Assembly (NCBI GenBank): GCA_930367215.1
Contig: OV884059.1
Span: forward strand, 221,835,803 to 221,899,802
Source: Pollenia angustigena
Taxonomy: Eukaryota; Arthropoda; Insecta; Diptera; Polleniidae
DNA length: 64,000 nt
Direction of reading: 5' to 3'
Shown here: positions 54,359 to 64,000 of the stretch, piece after piece
Position numbering within the stretch: position 1 is the stretch's first letter
Layout of the letters: each line of letters opens with the position of its first letter
Notes under the pieces: model-generated
Seen by the model: only the letters and a program-made list of their open reading frames with translations
Database searches by the model: none
What the model was told of the DNA's origin: nothing
Position numbers and translations under genes: made by a program

Positions 54359-54410
54359 CAGCTGTTTAAACCAGTGTTGCCAAAAAGATAAAAGCTAAAA
54401 AATTACCCAT

Positions 54411-54797
54411 GTTACAAAGCGATGCTTTTTTCTAAATTACAATGGAACAAAATAATAGCCACGTTTAACACTCAACACTAATGTATATTTAGCGTGTTAA
54501 GTATTCGATCAAAGTTGAACTTTAGATATTCACCACAGTTGTAGCAATTTTCAACATAAAATTTTCTTTGAATTTTAATAAGCGTTAACAACACTGATAT
54601 TCAATAATGAAAGTCAGCTGTTGGTAAACATTTTGCGCCAAAAATTATTAAATTCAAATTAAATAAAAGTAAAAGTAAAGCAAACAAAAAACAAAAAGTG
54701 TTTATATACAAGAAAATAGTTAAGAGTAAAAATACTTGCTTGCATAAAAAAGTACTTAACGCAGATGCAAAAAAGGGTATTTATTATCTTATGCGCC
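54411..54797. other. Spacer, no gene seen
   Basis: A/T-rich. No repeat partner recognised. Confidence 0.35.
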
Positions 54798-55140
54798 CCA
54801 TACACGGTTCAATTCAGTTGTCAACTGAGTCTTTCAACTCAGTTGACAACTTCATCAACTGAATTGAAAGATTTTAAATTTATTTTAAAATTTAATGAAA
54901 TAAAAGACATTTTTTAAAATACTTAACTACAAAAATTAATTTTGACAGCTGATCAAGAGACTTGAGCACACACAGTACAATCGAATTGAAAGACTTAGCA
55001 GTCAACTTGAAATAATCAAAATCTTTTGATTTTTCTTCAACCAACTCGACAACCGTCAAACTAATCAACTGACAAGGCCATACACGCTTTGATTTGGACA
55101 ACAACCGACTCAGTTGACAATTGAATTGAATCGTGTATGG
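54798..55140. mobile_element. 343-bp TIR element rich in CAACTGA / TCAGTTG
   Basis: The ends CCATACACGGTTCAATTCAG and GAATTGAATCGTGTATGG are inverted, with GTTGTCAACTGAGT / ACTCAGTTGAC following. The motif recurs within each arm, giving several alternative folds. No ORF. Confidence 0.85.
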
Positions 55141-55150
55141 TCTGCTTTAA

Positions 55151-55663
55151 GCCTAGTACTCTGTTCAAATTTGTGAAAAATGTTGAGCAACATTGATTAT
55201 TTCACACGAAAATTTTGACATGTATCAATGTTACTTATCTTGCGAGTTTGCACAATTTGACGTTTTTATTCCTTCAAAATATTCGACATTATTTTGCATA
55301 TGTAAACAAACAATACATTTATTTTACTAAAAATAATTTTTTTAATAAAAAATTCAATAAAAAAAAACGTAAATATTTTAATATGGATGAAAAACTATTC
55401 CCGGTTGTGTTATTTAAATTTTTTTATTTCTTATATAATATAAAGTTCATACATTTTTGCTTTTGCTTAAAATTCCACGCGAAATAAGTGCAGCTTATAT
55501 TATTTCGCAGTTGTAAAAAAATGTTGCCAAAACCTTTCGGAACTTTTTCACAAAACGAACAGAGTGCAGGTCTATCAACATTATTTCATGGCTATTACGC
55601 ACAAGTTTCTTTCATATGCGTTTTGACAGCATTTCACGTGAAATGTTGAACAGAGTACCAGGC
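55151..55663. mobile_element. 513-bp TIR element, GCCTRGTACTCTGTTCAA ends
   Basis: The left end GCCTAGTACTCTGTTCAA pairs with TTGAACAGAGTACCAGGC. An inner TGTTCAAATTTGTGAAAAA and TTTTTCACAAAACGAACAGA pair resembles a second, internal TIR. The 90-aa ORF at 55215-55487 lacks motifs. Confidence 0.8.
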
Positions 55664-55915
55664 TTTACACTCAATTATAACTGGGGGTAAAAAAATGGAA
55701 CAAATTCGCCATTTATTTTTGCAACATATTTAGAAGGGAAAACGAGAATTTTTGACATTTTTGCATATATTTTTAGAATAGAACAAAAAGACGCGCAAAT
55801 GGTCGCATCATACATGGAACATTATTGTCAGTTTAGATCGTGGGTTTTTAAGAATAAACGATAACTATATTTTGTATTACAATTAGATATTTATGAAATT
55901 TTTTGTTTTTGATAT

Positions 55916-57460
55916 TGTAACGCAGTTTACTTTCCCAGCTGAGGTATGACTCAGTCTGTTCAGGATCAATTCTAAGGTCTGCTATGTTCACTTACAATAA
56001 TTTTAACAAAGCTTTATTTACGAAATCTAAATCTACGCTAAATACTTAGAACTAAGACGGCTTTCGGCTGATTCGGCGTGGCTGTAGACAGCAACGGGTG
56101 CTGAGGCAGCGTGATTCCGTGCACGTACGGCTGATGACATTAGGAACGGCTAGATGTTGTTGGCAGTAGGCGCGTAAGGTAGCGTTCCGTGGGGCAGCGT
56201 TAAGTTACTGAGGATTCGATCAGGCAGAGAAGATAATAAACGGGTTTCGGTTACAGGTTGTTAGTATCTTCATCTACGATCGAAACTATGCCGAGCACGG
56301 AGCATTCGGTGCGCCCCGTAGTTGGCTGTACACATGACTAACTACTTCGAATAGTTGGGCCGAGCGCTTCGCACACAGGAGGATCTCCCAACCTCGTGTG
56401 TCCGGCTAACTACGGCCTCGGATAAGTCGGTGGTTGACGGTTGTCTGGCCAAGGTGTGACTAACTACGGTCTTAAATACTAGAAATTACTTAAAAATACT
56501 TCGGAAACCACGAGAATTCGGAAACCGTGGCGTTCGGCTAAATACGGTTCGGTTAAATACAAGTTACTTAATCAGGTTCGGTTAAATACGGGTTACTTAA
56601 TCAGGTTCGGTTAAATACGGGTTACTAAATCACGTTCGGTTAAATACGGTTTGGTTAGGTACCGGGTAGAGTAGTTCGGACACCATACTAAATACGGTTC
56701 TGGTTAATCAGGTTCGGTTAAATACGGTTTGGTTAAATACAAGTTACGTAATCAGGTTCGGTTAAATACGGGTTACTAAATCAGGTTCGGTTTAATACGG
56801 GTTACTAAATCAGGTTCGGTTAAATACGGTCGGCTACCGAATGAAATTCGGAGGCACCGGCAGTCGGCTGAACACGACTAATTACGGGTTGAGTGCTGGT
56901 TCGTATTCACTACTGGTTAGAACACGTGGACTACTGGTTTGTATTCAGTCGGCTACCGAATGAAATTCGGAGGCACCGGCAGTCGGCTGAACATGACTAA
57001 TAATACGTTAAATACGGGTTTGTATTTAGTCGGCAAAATACGGTTTGGGTTAATCAGGTTCGGTTAAATACAGTTTAGGTAAATACGTGTAAAATACTTC
57101 GGACACCAAGATAATTCGGAAGCCTTGGCGTTCGGCTAACTACTTCGGACACCAAGAGAATTCGGGAGCCTTGGCGTTTCGGCTATGTTCGACTAGCTAC
57201 TAACTACGGTCTACATACTAACTACCGAGAGTAAATACCGGGGTTGAGGGCAATATCTACTCTGTTTGTTTCGAGCAAACTTTGGTCTACTTATTCAAAA
57301 ATAAAATAAACTACATGAGACTTATAAAGTGAAAAATTTATGTAAGCAAATAGTAAGTGGTTAATAAAATAGTAAGGGTATTCACAGTGTTAGGTTACTT
57401 ATACTTTATAATGTTAGCATTAAATGTATATGTAGGGTAAGTTTGTAACGTCACGTTACA
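55916..57460 (+). mobile_element. Solo LTR, 1545 bp, 4-bp TSD ATAT
   Basis: It starts TGTAACG and ends CGTTACA, with ATAT at 55912-55915 and 57461-57464. Base composition is distinctly richer in G/C than the surroundings. The middle (56530-57110) has short tandem blocks of AGGTTCGGTTAAATACGGGT with TACTAAATC spacers (about 29-bp unit). A larger duplicated block GTCGGCTACCGAATGAAATT is at about 56828 and 56946. No internal coding region or second LTR is present, so this is the product of LTR-LTR recombination. Long LTRs with internal repeats fit Gypsy lineages, but the lineage is not established. Confidence 0.85.
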
Positions 57461-57929
57461 ATATTTTTGATTAAAAACTTTTTTAGAATTATCTAGAATT
57501 TTTTTTATTATTACAAAGTGGGGATTTCATGCGAGCAAAGAGGACAAAGAAAGTCATTTGGGGATTCGGGATTTTTTTGGGGATTTAAAAAAATATTCGG
57601 TGTTTTTTGGAGATTTTATAAATTTTTAATTAAATTGTCCCTTCTTTTATTATTTACGCATATTTTTCTTTGTTTCGTTCATAAAATACGAAAACAGTAG
57701 CAAAACTTGTACCTTAAAATGTTCATGTTTTTTTTTAATTTTTATCAAAATTTATGAAAATTCTGAAATATTTTGGCATACGCTCTTATCAACAACTAAT
57801 ACAGTGTAAAGGGTCCTAATAAAGATTACCATTTTTGTTAAGTGTGTAAACTTATGTTATTATTCTTGAGTGAGTGTTTTAAAAATCAAGAATTAAAGAA
57901 ATGAATCTAAAACCGTTGACAACACATAC
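57461..57929. other. Spacer, no gene seen
   Basis: A/T-rich with a GGGGATT-rich patch at 57520-57610. No motif recognised. Confidence 0.35.
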
Positions 57930-58400
57930 AATTTAAAATTTTTTTAAGACAATTTTAAGGCAAATATGTCTTTCCCTAATGCCCCGCAACCCAGGGCAAT
58001 GACAAAGAAAGTTAAGCACAGTCTCCTCTTCGTCCTTGTTTTGACAACTTCTACAGTAGTCGTTAAATTCCAGACCCATTCTTCCAGCATGAGTCCCCAC
58101 CGTCCAGTGTCTAGTCACAACCGATTTCACCGTCCTAATCTGGTCCCTGCTGAGCCCAAGTAGAGAGCTAGTTCTCCGTTCATCCTATCCAGGCTATAGG
58201 ATCCTGGATGTAGAGCAGGTGGACTCACAGGTCCACCGCATTTGTGCAACCCTATAAGACTAGCGCCATACGACCACCCTGCTTGGCCAGCCCATCTGCT
58301 ACCTATTTGCCCGGGCACTCTGAGTGTCCTGGTATCCATATTAGCGTTACCCTTGAATGCTTCGCAGTCTCATTCAAAGATATCCGACATTCTACGATTT
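57930..58400 (-). pseudogene. LINE C-terminal fragment with RNase H-type end
   Basis: Minus strand: 'NMDTRTLRVPGQIGSRWAGQ' (degenerate form of 'WVPGH.GI.GNE.AD', the RNase H end), then in a second frame 'TRHWTVGTHAGRMGLEFNDY' and 'CRSCQNKDEEETVLNFLCHC'. This C-terminal region follows RNase H in I-superfamily and related LINEs. The RT is not present. Confidence 0.75.
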
Positions 58401-58431
58401 ACATTTAGATCAGAAAAAAAAATATTAACTT

Positions 58432-59692
58432 TTTTATACCCTCCACCACAATTAGTTGTGAAGAGGGTATATTCAGTTTGTCATTCCGTGTGAAACTTTT
58501 TTACTATTCATCTCAGACCCTATAAAGTATATATATTCTGGGTCCTTGAGTAATTTTAAGTCGATTTAGCCATGTCCGTCTGTCTGTCCGTCTGTCCGTC
58601 TGATGAAAACACGCTCACTTTCGAAAAACTCAAAAGAAATCCACAAACTTGGTGTCAAATTGCTTGTAGTTATCCTAAGCAGTTTGGGATTGAAATTCAG
58701 CAAAATCGGTTCAATAGGATCTGAGCTACGAATCAAAATGTGGAACCACCACCTAAAAAAAATTGATAATTTTGTTACAAAAACTAACATAAATGGTGGA
58801 AAAATGCACTGAATGATATAAGATTTCGCAACAATTCGTTTTATTCAACTAGAAATCACGCTGTGAAATTTCGTGAAGATCCGTCAATAATTTACCCTAG
58901 GCCCCATATAAGCCCTACTCCCGGAAAATAGTATATTAAGCCTAAAACCCTAACTAACAATGCTATCATTACAAATTTTGGCAAGTCACAGTTACATAGG
59001 ACTAGAAATTAAACCGTTAAGTTTCGTGAAGATCGGTCCATAATTTACCATAGGCCCCATATAAAACCTACTTCCGGAAAACAACTTAGTACGCCTAAAA
59101 ACGTAAAAACTAATGCTATCATAACAAAATTTGGTACATCAAAGTTTTATAGAACTAAAAACAAATCTTTGAAATTTCGTGAAGATCGGTTCATAATTTA
59201 CCATAGGCCCCATATAAACTTTACTCCCGGAAAACAACTTAGTACGCCTAAATCCGTAAAAAATAATGCTATCATAACAAAATTTGGTACATCAAAGTTT
59301 TATAGGACAAGAAATAAAACTGTGTAATTTCGTGAAAATCGGTCCATAATTTACCCTGGGCCCCATATAAACCCTACTCCCGGAAAACAGTTTAGTACGC
59401 CTAAATCCGTAAAAAATAATGCTATCATAGCAACATTTGGTACATCAAAGTTTTATAGAACTGGGAAAAAGACTGTGAAATTTCGTGAAGATCGGTCCAT
59501 AATTTACCCTAGGCCCCATATAAACCCTACTACCGGAAAACAGTTTAGTCGCCTAAATCCATAATTAATAACAAATCGTCACTGTTTAAGATAATAATAA
59601 CATCATACAGATATTACTCCTTAAACATTCGAACTGTCGGTGGAGGGTATCAAAAATTCGGCACAGCCGAATATAGCACTCTAACTTGTTTG
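58432..59692 (-). repeat. 153-bp tandem array, inverted copy
   Basis: It opens with ACCCTCCACCACAATTAG and AAGTATATATATTCTGGG, has GCCATGTCCGTCTGTCTGTC, then about five units with TCGTGAAGATCGGTCCATAA and CCCCATATAAACCCTACT. It is the reverse complement of 19590-21412 with fewer units. It closes with GGTGGAGGGTATCAAAAAT and a CGGCACAGCCG hairpin. Confidence 0.88.
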
Positions 59693-59789
59693 GTTTTGAT
59701 TTCTAGTTTGGGGATTTTTGGGAATTTTTTTTTTTTTTTTTTGATTTTTTGGGGACAAGGAAAAAAGTACCTGGCAGCCCTGGTTCTAG

Positions 59790-60345
59790 GCATTTATGGC
59801 AAAAAAACAAAATATTTGCCAAAAGCTCGCCACGGCTTTGGTGACATGCCTGTATCCGATGGTCCATATTTTCAATGACTCTGAGACGTAATTGAGGTTC
59901 ATTGTCGCTAATGTGCCTAATTATCTCATACTTTAGCTCTGGAATTATTCTTGGCTTATTAACGTACACTTTTTCTTTTAAATTCACATGATCGTGACAG
60001 CCAATTAACATTGCCACGACGTGAGATACCACGCCCATTTAATTTCTCGCGCAAAAGCGCCATTGTTTCGTTGGCTGTGTGGCAAGTTGCATCATCCTGT
60101 TAGAACCACATATCGTCCAGGTCCAAATCCTCAATTTCTGTTCGCAAAAACTTCGTTATCATCTCTTGATAGCGAACATCATTCATGATAATTGCTTCGC
60201 CGCCCAAAAACCACACAAACAGTCCCTCTTTGTGCATGCGTCGGCCTTTCGTGGAATCTCATTTGTATAAATGCGGCAAATGCTGCTTGTTAACAAATCC
60301 ATTGAGGCGAAACTGTGCCTCGTCGCTGAAGATGATTTCCTTTAT
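59790..60345 (-). pseudogene. Rosa-like mariner transposase relic
   Basis: Minus strand: 'EIIFSDEAQFRLNGFVNKQ' (60345 inward, first Asp present), 'MNDVRYQEMITKFLRTEIED', 'DDATCHTANETMALL' (norm QDGAT), 'NVNWLSRSC', then directly 'EKVYVNKPRIIPELKYEI' and 'MDHRIQACHQSRGE'. The block 'DLTPLDYFLWG' with the last catalytic Asp is deleted. Third, distinct subfamily in the window. Confidence 0.82.
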
Positions 60346-60420
60346 AGTCACCATTTATTTCTGTCTTTACGGACTGCTTAATTGTGTACCTCTCTATGGT
60401 TGAATTTATCAAAAACTGAA

Positions 60421-61919
60421 ACGAAGAAATTTCAAATTAAGCTGGGCAAAAAACTTGACGATAAGATGTGACTAACAATTAACATCGTGCATTATGGTTG
60501 GACCACCCTATATTTAAAACAACTAATTCCCCACCACCAATAAAGATGAGTGATATATTGATTTTGTAGTGACCGGATTTAACATAAATTATGTGTATTT
60601 AAGACAAACTAGCCATGTTCGTCCGTATGTCTGTTGGTAGAGCAATAATGCTCGCAATATAATGAAATGATTTTAGAGATGGGTCAAATAACTTTATTTT
60701 TAATTTTAAATAGATCCATATTTTCATTTTTATTTGAAATATTGAAAAAAAATCCTTATAACACGTGTGGAACATTTCATTTAACATTTCATATTTTGTG
60801 TTTTGCACATGGGAAAACACATTTTGTACTGACAGTTTATGGAACTTGAAAGTAAAACAAAAATAATCATTTTGTATAATGGCTGTCATTTTTACAAAGT
60901 TTTATCTCTTTCGGCTTTATATTGATTTCATTCAAACTACGTTTTAGTAGAATTTTATTACAATCCAGAATACGAACACTTTATAGGATCTCCGATGAAT
61001 AATTTAATGTTTTTTTTCAAGCAAAACAACCGAATCAATATACCTGAATATCTTTGGTAATGGATTCGATTATGAAATAAAATTAAAATAATTTTTTTAA
61101 TGAAGAGAATTTTAGTCCATTTAAATAATTTGTTTTCAAATTAACCTAAAATTCATCTTTTATTGCAAAATCTTAAATAACAAAAATCTGCTAGGCAATA
61201 GGAACTAAATTTTTTTTCATTTTTCTTTATTTATGCATTTATATATTTAATGTTATTGGTTTATACATTTTTTCAGTACAAAAGTGGATTTACAAAGATA
61301 CTACATAAAAATATGCCACTGTACCTGTACCTTAATAAACATTTTAACTACATCCATATTTATTGAAGTTTCCCCCTTACTCGTTTATACGCGTTATTGT
61401 GTTTAACAAGACCCATCCCTGCTTCTTTTAATATCATTATCCACTTTAATACCCATTTAATTCTGATTAAATAGCAGGTACAACACCAAATATAAAAATA
61501 ACCAGAAGTGTGTAGTAGTTGCAACATACAAGTGCAACACTAGAGAACAACTAACAACTTTAGTTGGAAAAATATTATGAAATTTTCTCATTATAAATAA
61601 TTGGATAAACTTCGTAATAAGAATTTTATTTAAATTAAAAGAAATGCTAATTTTTATGGAAATTCACTTGAAAAAAAAAATGTTGAAGAAAACAAGGTTA
61701 ACAATTTAAAATAACACGGTGCTTAAGTCAGGGAGCGAAAAAGTACAAGGATTTTCGTAAAGTAAATTTGTATTATTATTTTGCTGATGAGATGAGACAG
61801 ACTCTCCGCAAGATTTTTGGCCCTCTACGAGTTAAAGATGGATTCCGAATTGGAATAAATAACGAGCACTTAAATACAAAGACTCCGTTGGCTTAGAGAC
61901 ACGTCGCGAATGGAAAATG
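60421..61919. other. Spacer, no gene seen
   Basis: A/T-rich, 1.5 kb, with no ORF showing motifs and no repeat partner in the window. Confidence 0.4.
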
Positions 61920-62270
61920 ATGCTACACTCAAAAGAAAAATCAATCCATCCGTACTTTAATCAATCCGAAGTAGTATTAATAGTACGGTGAGCACAGATT
62001 TTCTTGAATCAAGTACAGAAAGATTGATTCAAAAACGGATTTCTAATCGCAAAATACTTCAATTATCCATATGCAATCCCGATTTCGTACTTGAAATAAT
62101 CCGAAAATGAGATTGAATCAATCTCAAAATGAGCTTGATTCAAGTTCTGATTCTATCCTGGATTCGTTCTAGATAAATTAGAAAGAAAATATTATTATGA
62201 TTGATTTACTTACCCGTATTACACCTTACAGAATGATAAAACACCAACATCATGCTCGATATGGTTTTTA
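61920..62270. repeat. Repeat segment with ATTGATTCAA / TTGAATCAAT motifs
   Basis: Begins CTACACTCAAAAGAAAAATC, with GATTGAATCAATCTC and GCTTGATTCAAG palindromic motifs. A related end (GAGAGTTTTTCTTTCTGTGTA) lies at 62992-63012 and may be the other terminus of a larger nested element. Confidence 0.4.
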
Positions 62271-62379
62271 CTTTAGAAATCTTGTGTACATATTTGCCCA
62301 AAAATATAAACTAAATGAGAAGCAATAGTTCAAATTTACTTTATATGTATAGAAAATCAAAACATGTGTAAGCCGGAGG

Positions 62380-62625
62380 CACAAAGTATACAGAGATGAA
62401 AAAAGTGACGTATGAAAAATTCCTAAATCATTTGCGAGGGCAGCTTTCGAAAAAAGAGAAAGAAAACGTTTTTTGTTAGTGAAGTGACAATGCATAAAAA
62501 CAGGCCGCTACTATCTACACAAATTGCATAATCAAAACAAAAAACGCAAAAAGGACAGCTTTCGAAGAAAAAGACATAAAAAAACACAATATTTTCTGTC
62601 TCGTGACGCCTCTGTATACTCTGTG
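62380..62625. mobile_element. 246-bp TIR element with 7-bp TSD CCGGAGG
   Basis: The ends CACAAAGTATACAGAG and CTCTGTATACTCTGTG are inverted with one mismatch. CCGGAGG occurs in direct orientation at 62373-62379 and 62626-62632. The body holds a direct repeat CAGCTTTCGAA. A 7-bp TSD is unusual; it would fit some P-superfamily elements, but that is inference. Confidence 0.8.
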
Positions 62626-62684
62626 CCGGAGGTTTAAACACAACGAAAAGTAAAAGTAATCCCATTTAGGATTGTTTTGAGTAC

Positions 62685-62912
62685 ACAGAAAAAATTCTCC
62701 AAAATTTTTCACCAATTAAAGCATTAATCAAAAATAAAATCAATTTTAATTAAAAATTTAATCAAGTGAATTAAACGTTTATTCAAGTAAATTAAACGTT
62801 TAATTAATACTATTAACTGGTTTAATTGATACTATTAATTTGTTTACTGGTGCAAATTTAATTAATATCACAAATTTTTTAATTGAAATCAATTTTTATT
62901 TTTTTCTATGTA
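62685..62912 (-). mobile_element. Family K fold-back element, copy 3
   Basis: From ACACAGAAAAAATTC through AAGTGAATTAAACG repeats to GATACTATTAATTTGTTTACTGG and AATTTTTATTTTTTTCTATG. It matches 43050-43262 in reverse, including GCACCAGTAAAC-type landmarks. Confidence 0.7.
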
Positions 62913-63034
62913 CGTTTTATTGTTATTCGTACTTGAATTTTTGGGTACGAATCGTACTTAAAGTAATCATAAAAAACTTGATTTATTTTGAGAGTTTTTC
63001 TTTCTGTGTACGACCCGTAAGGTAGGCAACGTAG

Positions 63035-63190
63035 AAAATTGCGATCTCCGTTGGAACGACAAGGTGTAACAAAACCTTACAGCACTTAGTGTCTTCAACT
63101 AGCGTCAGTATGCAGAAGACAGAAATAACTGGCGTTCTACTCTACGTCAGGCTGAAGCCAACTCACAGTTGTTACTAGAAGCCAACTAAA
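63035..63190 (+). pseudogene. Possible LINE C-terminal scrap
   Basis: Around 63105-63190 the frame reads 'YAEDRNNWRSTLRQAEANSQ'. This resembles the 'A.DR..WR......A' tail of non-LTR proteins. Short and with stops, so tentative. Confidence 0.35.
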
Positions 63191-63317
63191 GTAAATTAAG
63201 AATATTATTTTAATGCAATAGACCAATTTTTGCATTATTTGCACAATCGTATTATTTTGCACTGGCTGAATAATAAAACTTCCACTAAACAATTCATTTT
63301 TTCAGATAAAGTTGTAC

Positions 63318-63920
63318 GTGGACGAGTCAATAAGTCCGTGGGTATTAACATTTTCCACCTCTTAACTGAAAGGGCAAATCTGCTCCTGTCAAGAGGCATC
63401 TGACATAAGCACCTATCAAAGTCATTAAAACGCCATTTAGTTTGTGGATAACAGCCGTTGATAGCAGACTACCTCGTGATTAAAAGAAATAAATGTGTTT
63501 CTAGTCTGAGTTCACACTAAGAAAGTTTTCATTCAGAAAGTCTGAGTTTATCTCATGTTCTCTTTTCATCTCACCAGTAAAAAAAGACTTCCTAAAACAA
63601 CATTTTCTATGGCAAAAATATATAACTTGGGCTAAGAATTGTTTCCACATCCGCCCAATTCCCCAGATTCAGCAAGCAATACATAGTCAGTATTATTCCT
63701 TGTTTCCAAGCCTGAAGAGATGGTTCGCTGGATGAAGATTTGTCGAGAAAAGCATCTTGCAAACAAATACCGTTTTTGGTGACCTGAAAAATCTTATATT
63801 CTTTGAAAATAATAAAAAAAAACTGGAAAAACGAAGTATGACAGAGTGTATGGAGTCCAAAGGAGACTCCGATGAAAAATTAAATGATATTTTTTTCAAG
63901 AAACTGTGTTTATTTTAAAA
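63318..63920 (+). pseudogene. Very degenerate mariner relic
   Basis: ACGAGTCAATAAGTCCGTGG near the left resembles a mariner terminus. At 63690-63915 a frame reads 'SLFPSLKRWFAG', then 'RFVEKSILQTNTVFGDLKNL' and 'KKLEKRSMTECMESKGDSDE'. These match the mariner C-terminus (norm 'LFPNLKRWLAG.RF', 'GIKKLEHRW.KCIELKGDY'). The catalytic region between is not recognisable. Confidence 0.6.
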
Positions 63921-63964
63921 GTCACGGGTTTATTGCCCCGCCTTTGTACCTTATGCATCATTCA

Positions 63965-64000
63965 AAAAAAAATATCCAAAATGTTTCACCAATTAAAGCA
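63965..64000 (+). mobile_element. Family K copy, cut by the window end
   Basis: CCAAAATGTTTCACCAATTA then AAGCA matches 62699-62725 of the copy to the left. The rest is outside the window. Confidence 0.5.

Larger units (their letters stand above)
51531..54410 (-). mobile_element. Rosa-like mariner split by a Transib element
   Basis: The left end TATCGGGTGATTTTTTAAGAGC and the right end CTAAAAAATTACCCAT are imperfect inverted repeats. The transposase relic is on the minus strand (51637-52318), with its 5' leader around 52319-52378. The Transib 52384-54358 sits in that leader; the remaining mariner end lies beyond it. Confidence 0.75.

Noticed and set aside
55215..55487. 90-aa ORF as a host gene
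   Set aside because: Lies wholly within a TIR element and is rich in Phe/Lys/Asn from A/T-rich sequence; no motif.
58127..58339. 70-aa ORF as a separate small gene
   Set aside because: It is the degenerate RNase H end of a LINE in one of two frames.

Overview
The window looks like intergenic chromatin from a brachyceran fly. It is AT-rich and crowded with mariner, hAT, Transib, pogo, PIF/Harbinger, CR1/Jockey-type LINE, Penelope-like and LTR sequences. The organism is inferred from the element families; no marker gene is present. I found no intact host gene. The only non-transposon coding candidate is one possible terminal exon near 24.1 kb.

Layout. 1-5 kb: a higher-order tandem repeat, LINE-type tails, a tRNA-like SINE or fold-back, and a TIR element carrying a nested Penelope-like GIY-YIG ORF. 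6-10 kb: fold-back elements, one nested in another repeat. 11-13 kb: a hAT with 8-bp TSD and a TATAAAAG octamer array. 15-17 kb: a decayed LINE split by a hAT MITE. 19.6-23.6 kb: a 153-bp satellite, a PIF/Harbinger element and a TIR element. 24.2-25.9 kb: a 470-bp tandem/inverted array. 26-29 kb: a nearly full LINE with frameshifts. 29.7-32.4 kb: two hAT MITEs in opposite orientation. 34.8-40.3 kb: a hAT-type transposase relic and a mariner split by a LINE. 43-47.2 kb: a LINE split by a pogo-like element that itself holds three more insertions. 48-54.4 kb: a snap-back mariner, and another mariner split by a Transib. 55.9-57.5 kb: a solo LTR. 58-64 kb: an inverted 153-bp satellite, mariner and LINE relics, and MITEs.

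The most striking feature is at 24180-25949. Three visually identical direct 470-bp units plus one inverted partial unit each carry a sequence that folds as a complete type I hammerhead ribozyme (four copies). The whole array is flanked by a perfect 15-bp direct repeat, GTTTATTTTGTGTTT. That is the architecture of a retrozyme or Penelope-type terminal repeat: a non-coding retroelement whose transcript could cut itself into 470-nt monomers.

The elements do not form a cooperative gene system. Their nesting gives a readable insertion history. In several cases removing the insert and one TSD copy restores the host element's reading frame, which confirms the boundaries. All three long LINEs end in a similar two-segment 3' hairpin followed by a TAAA-type tail.
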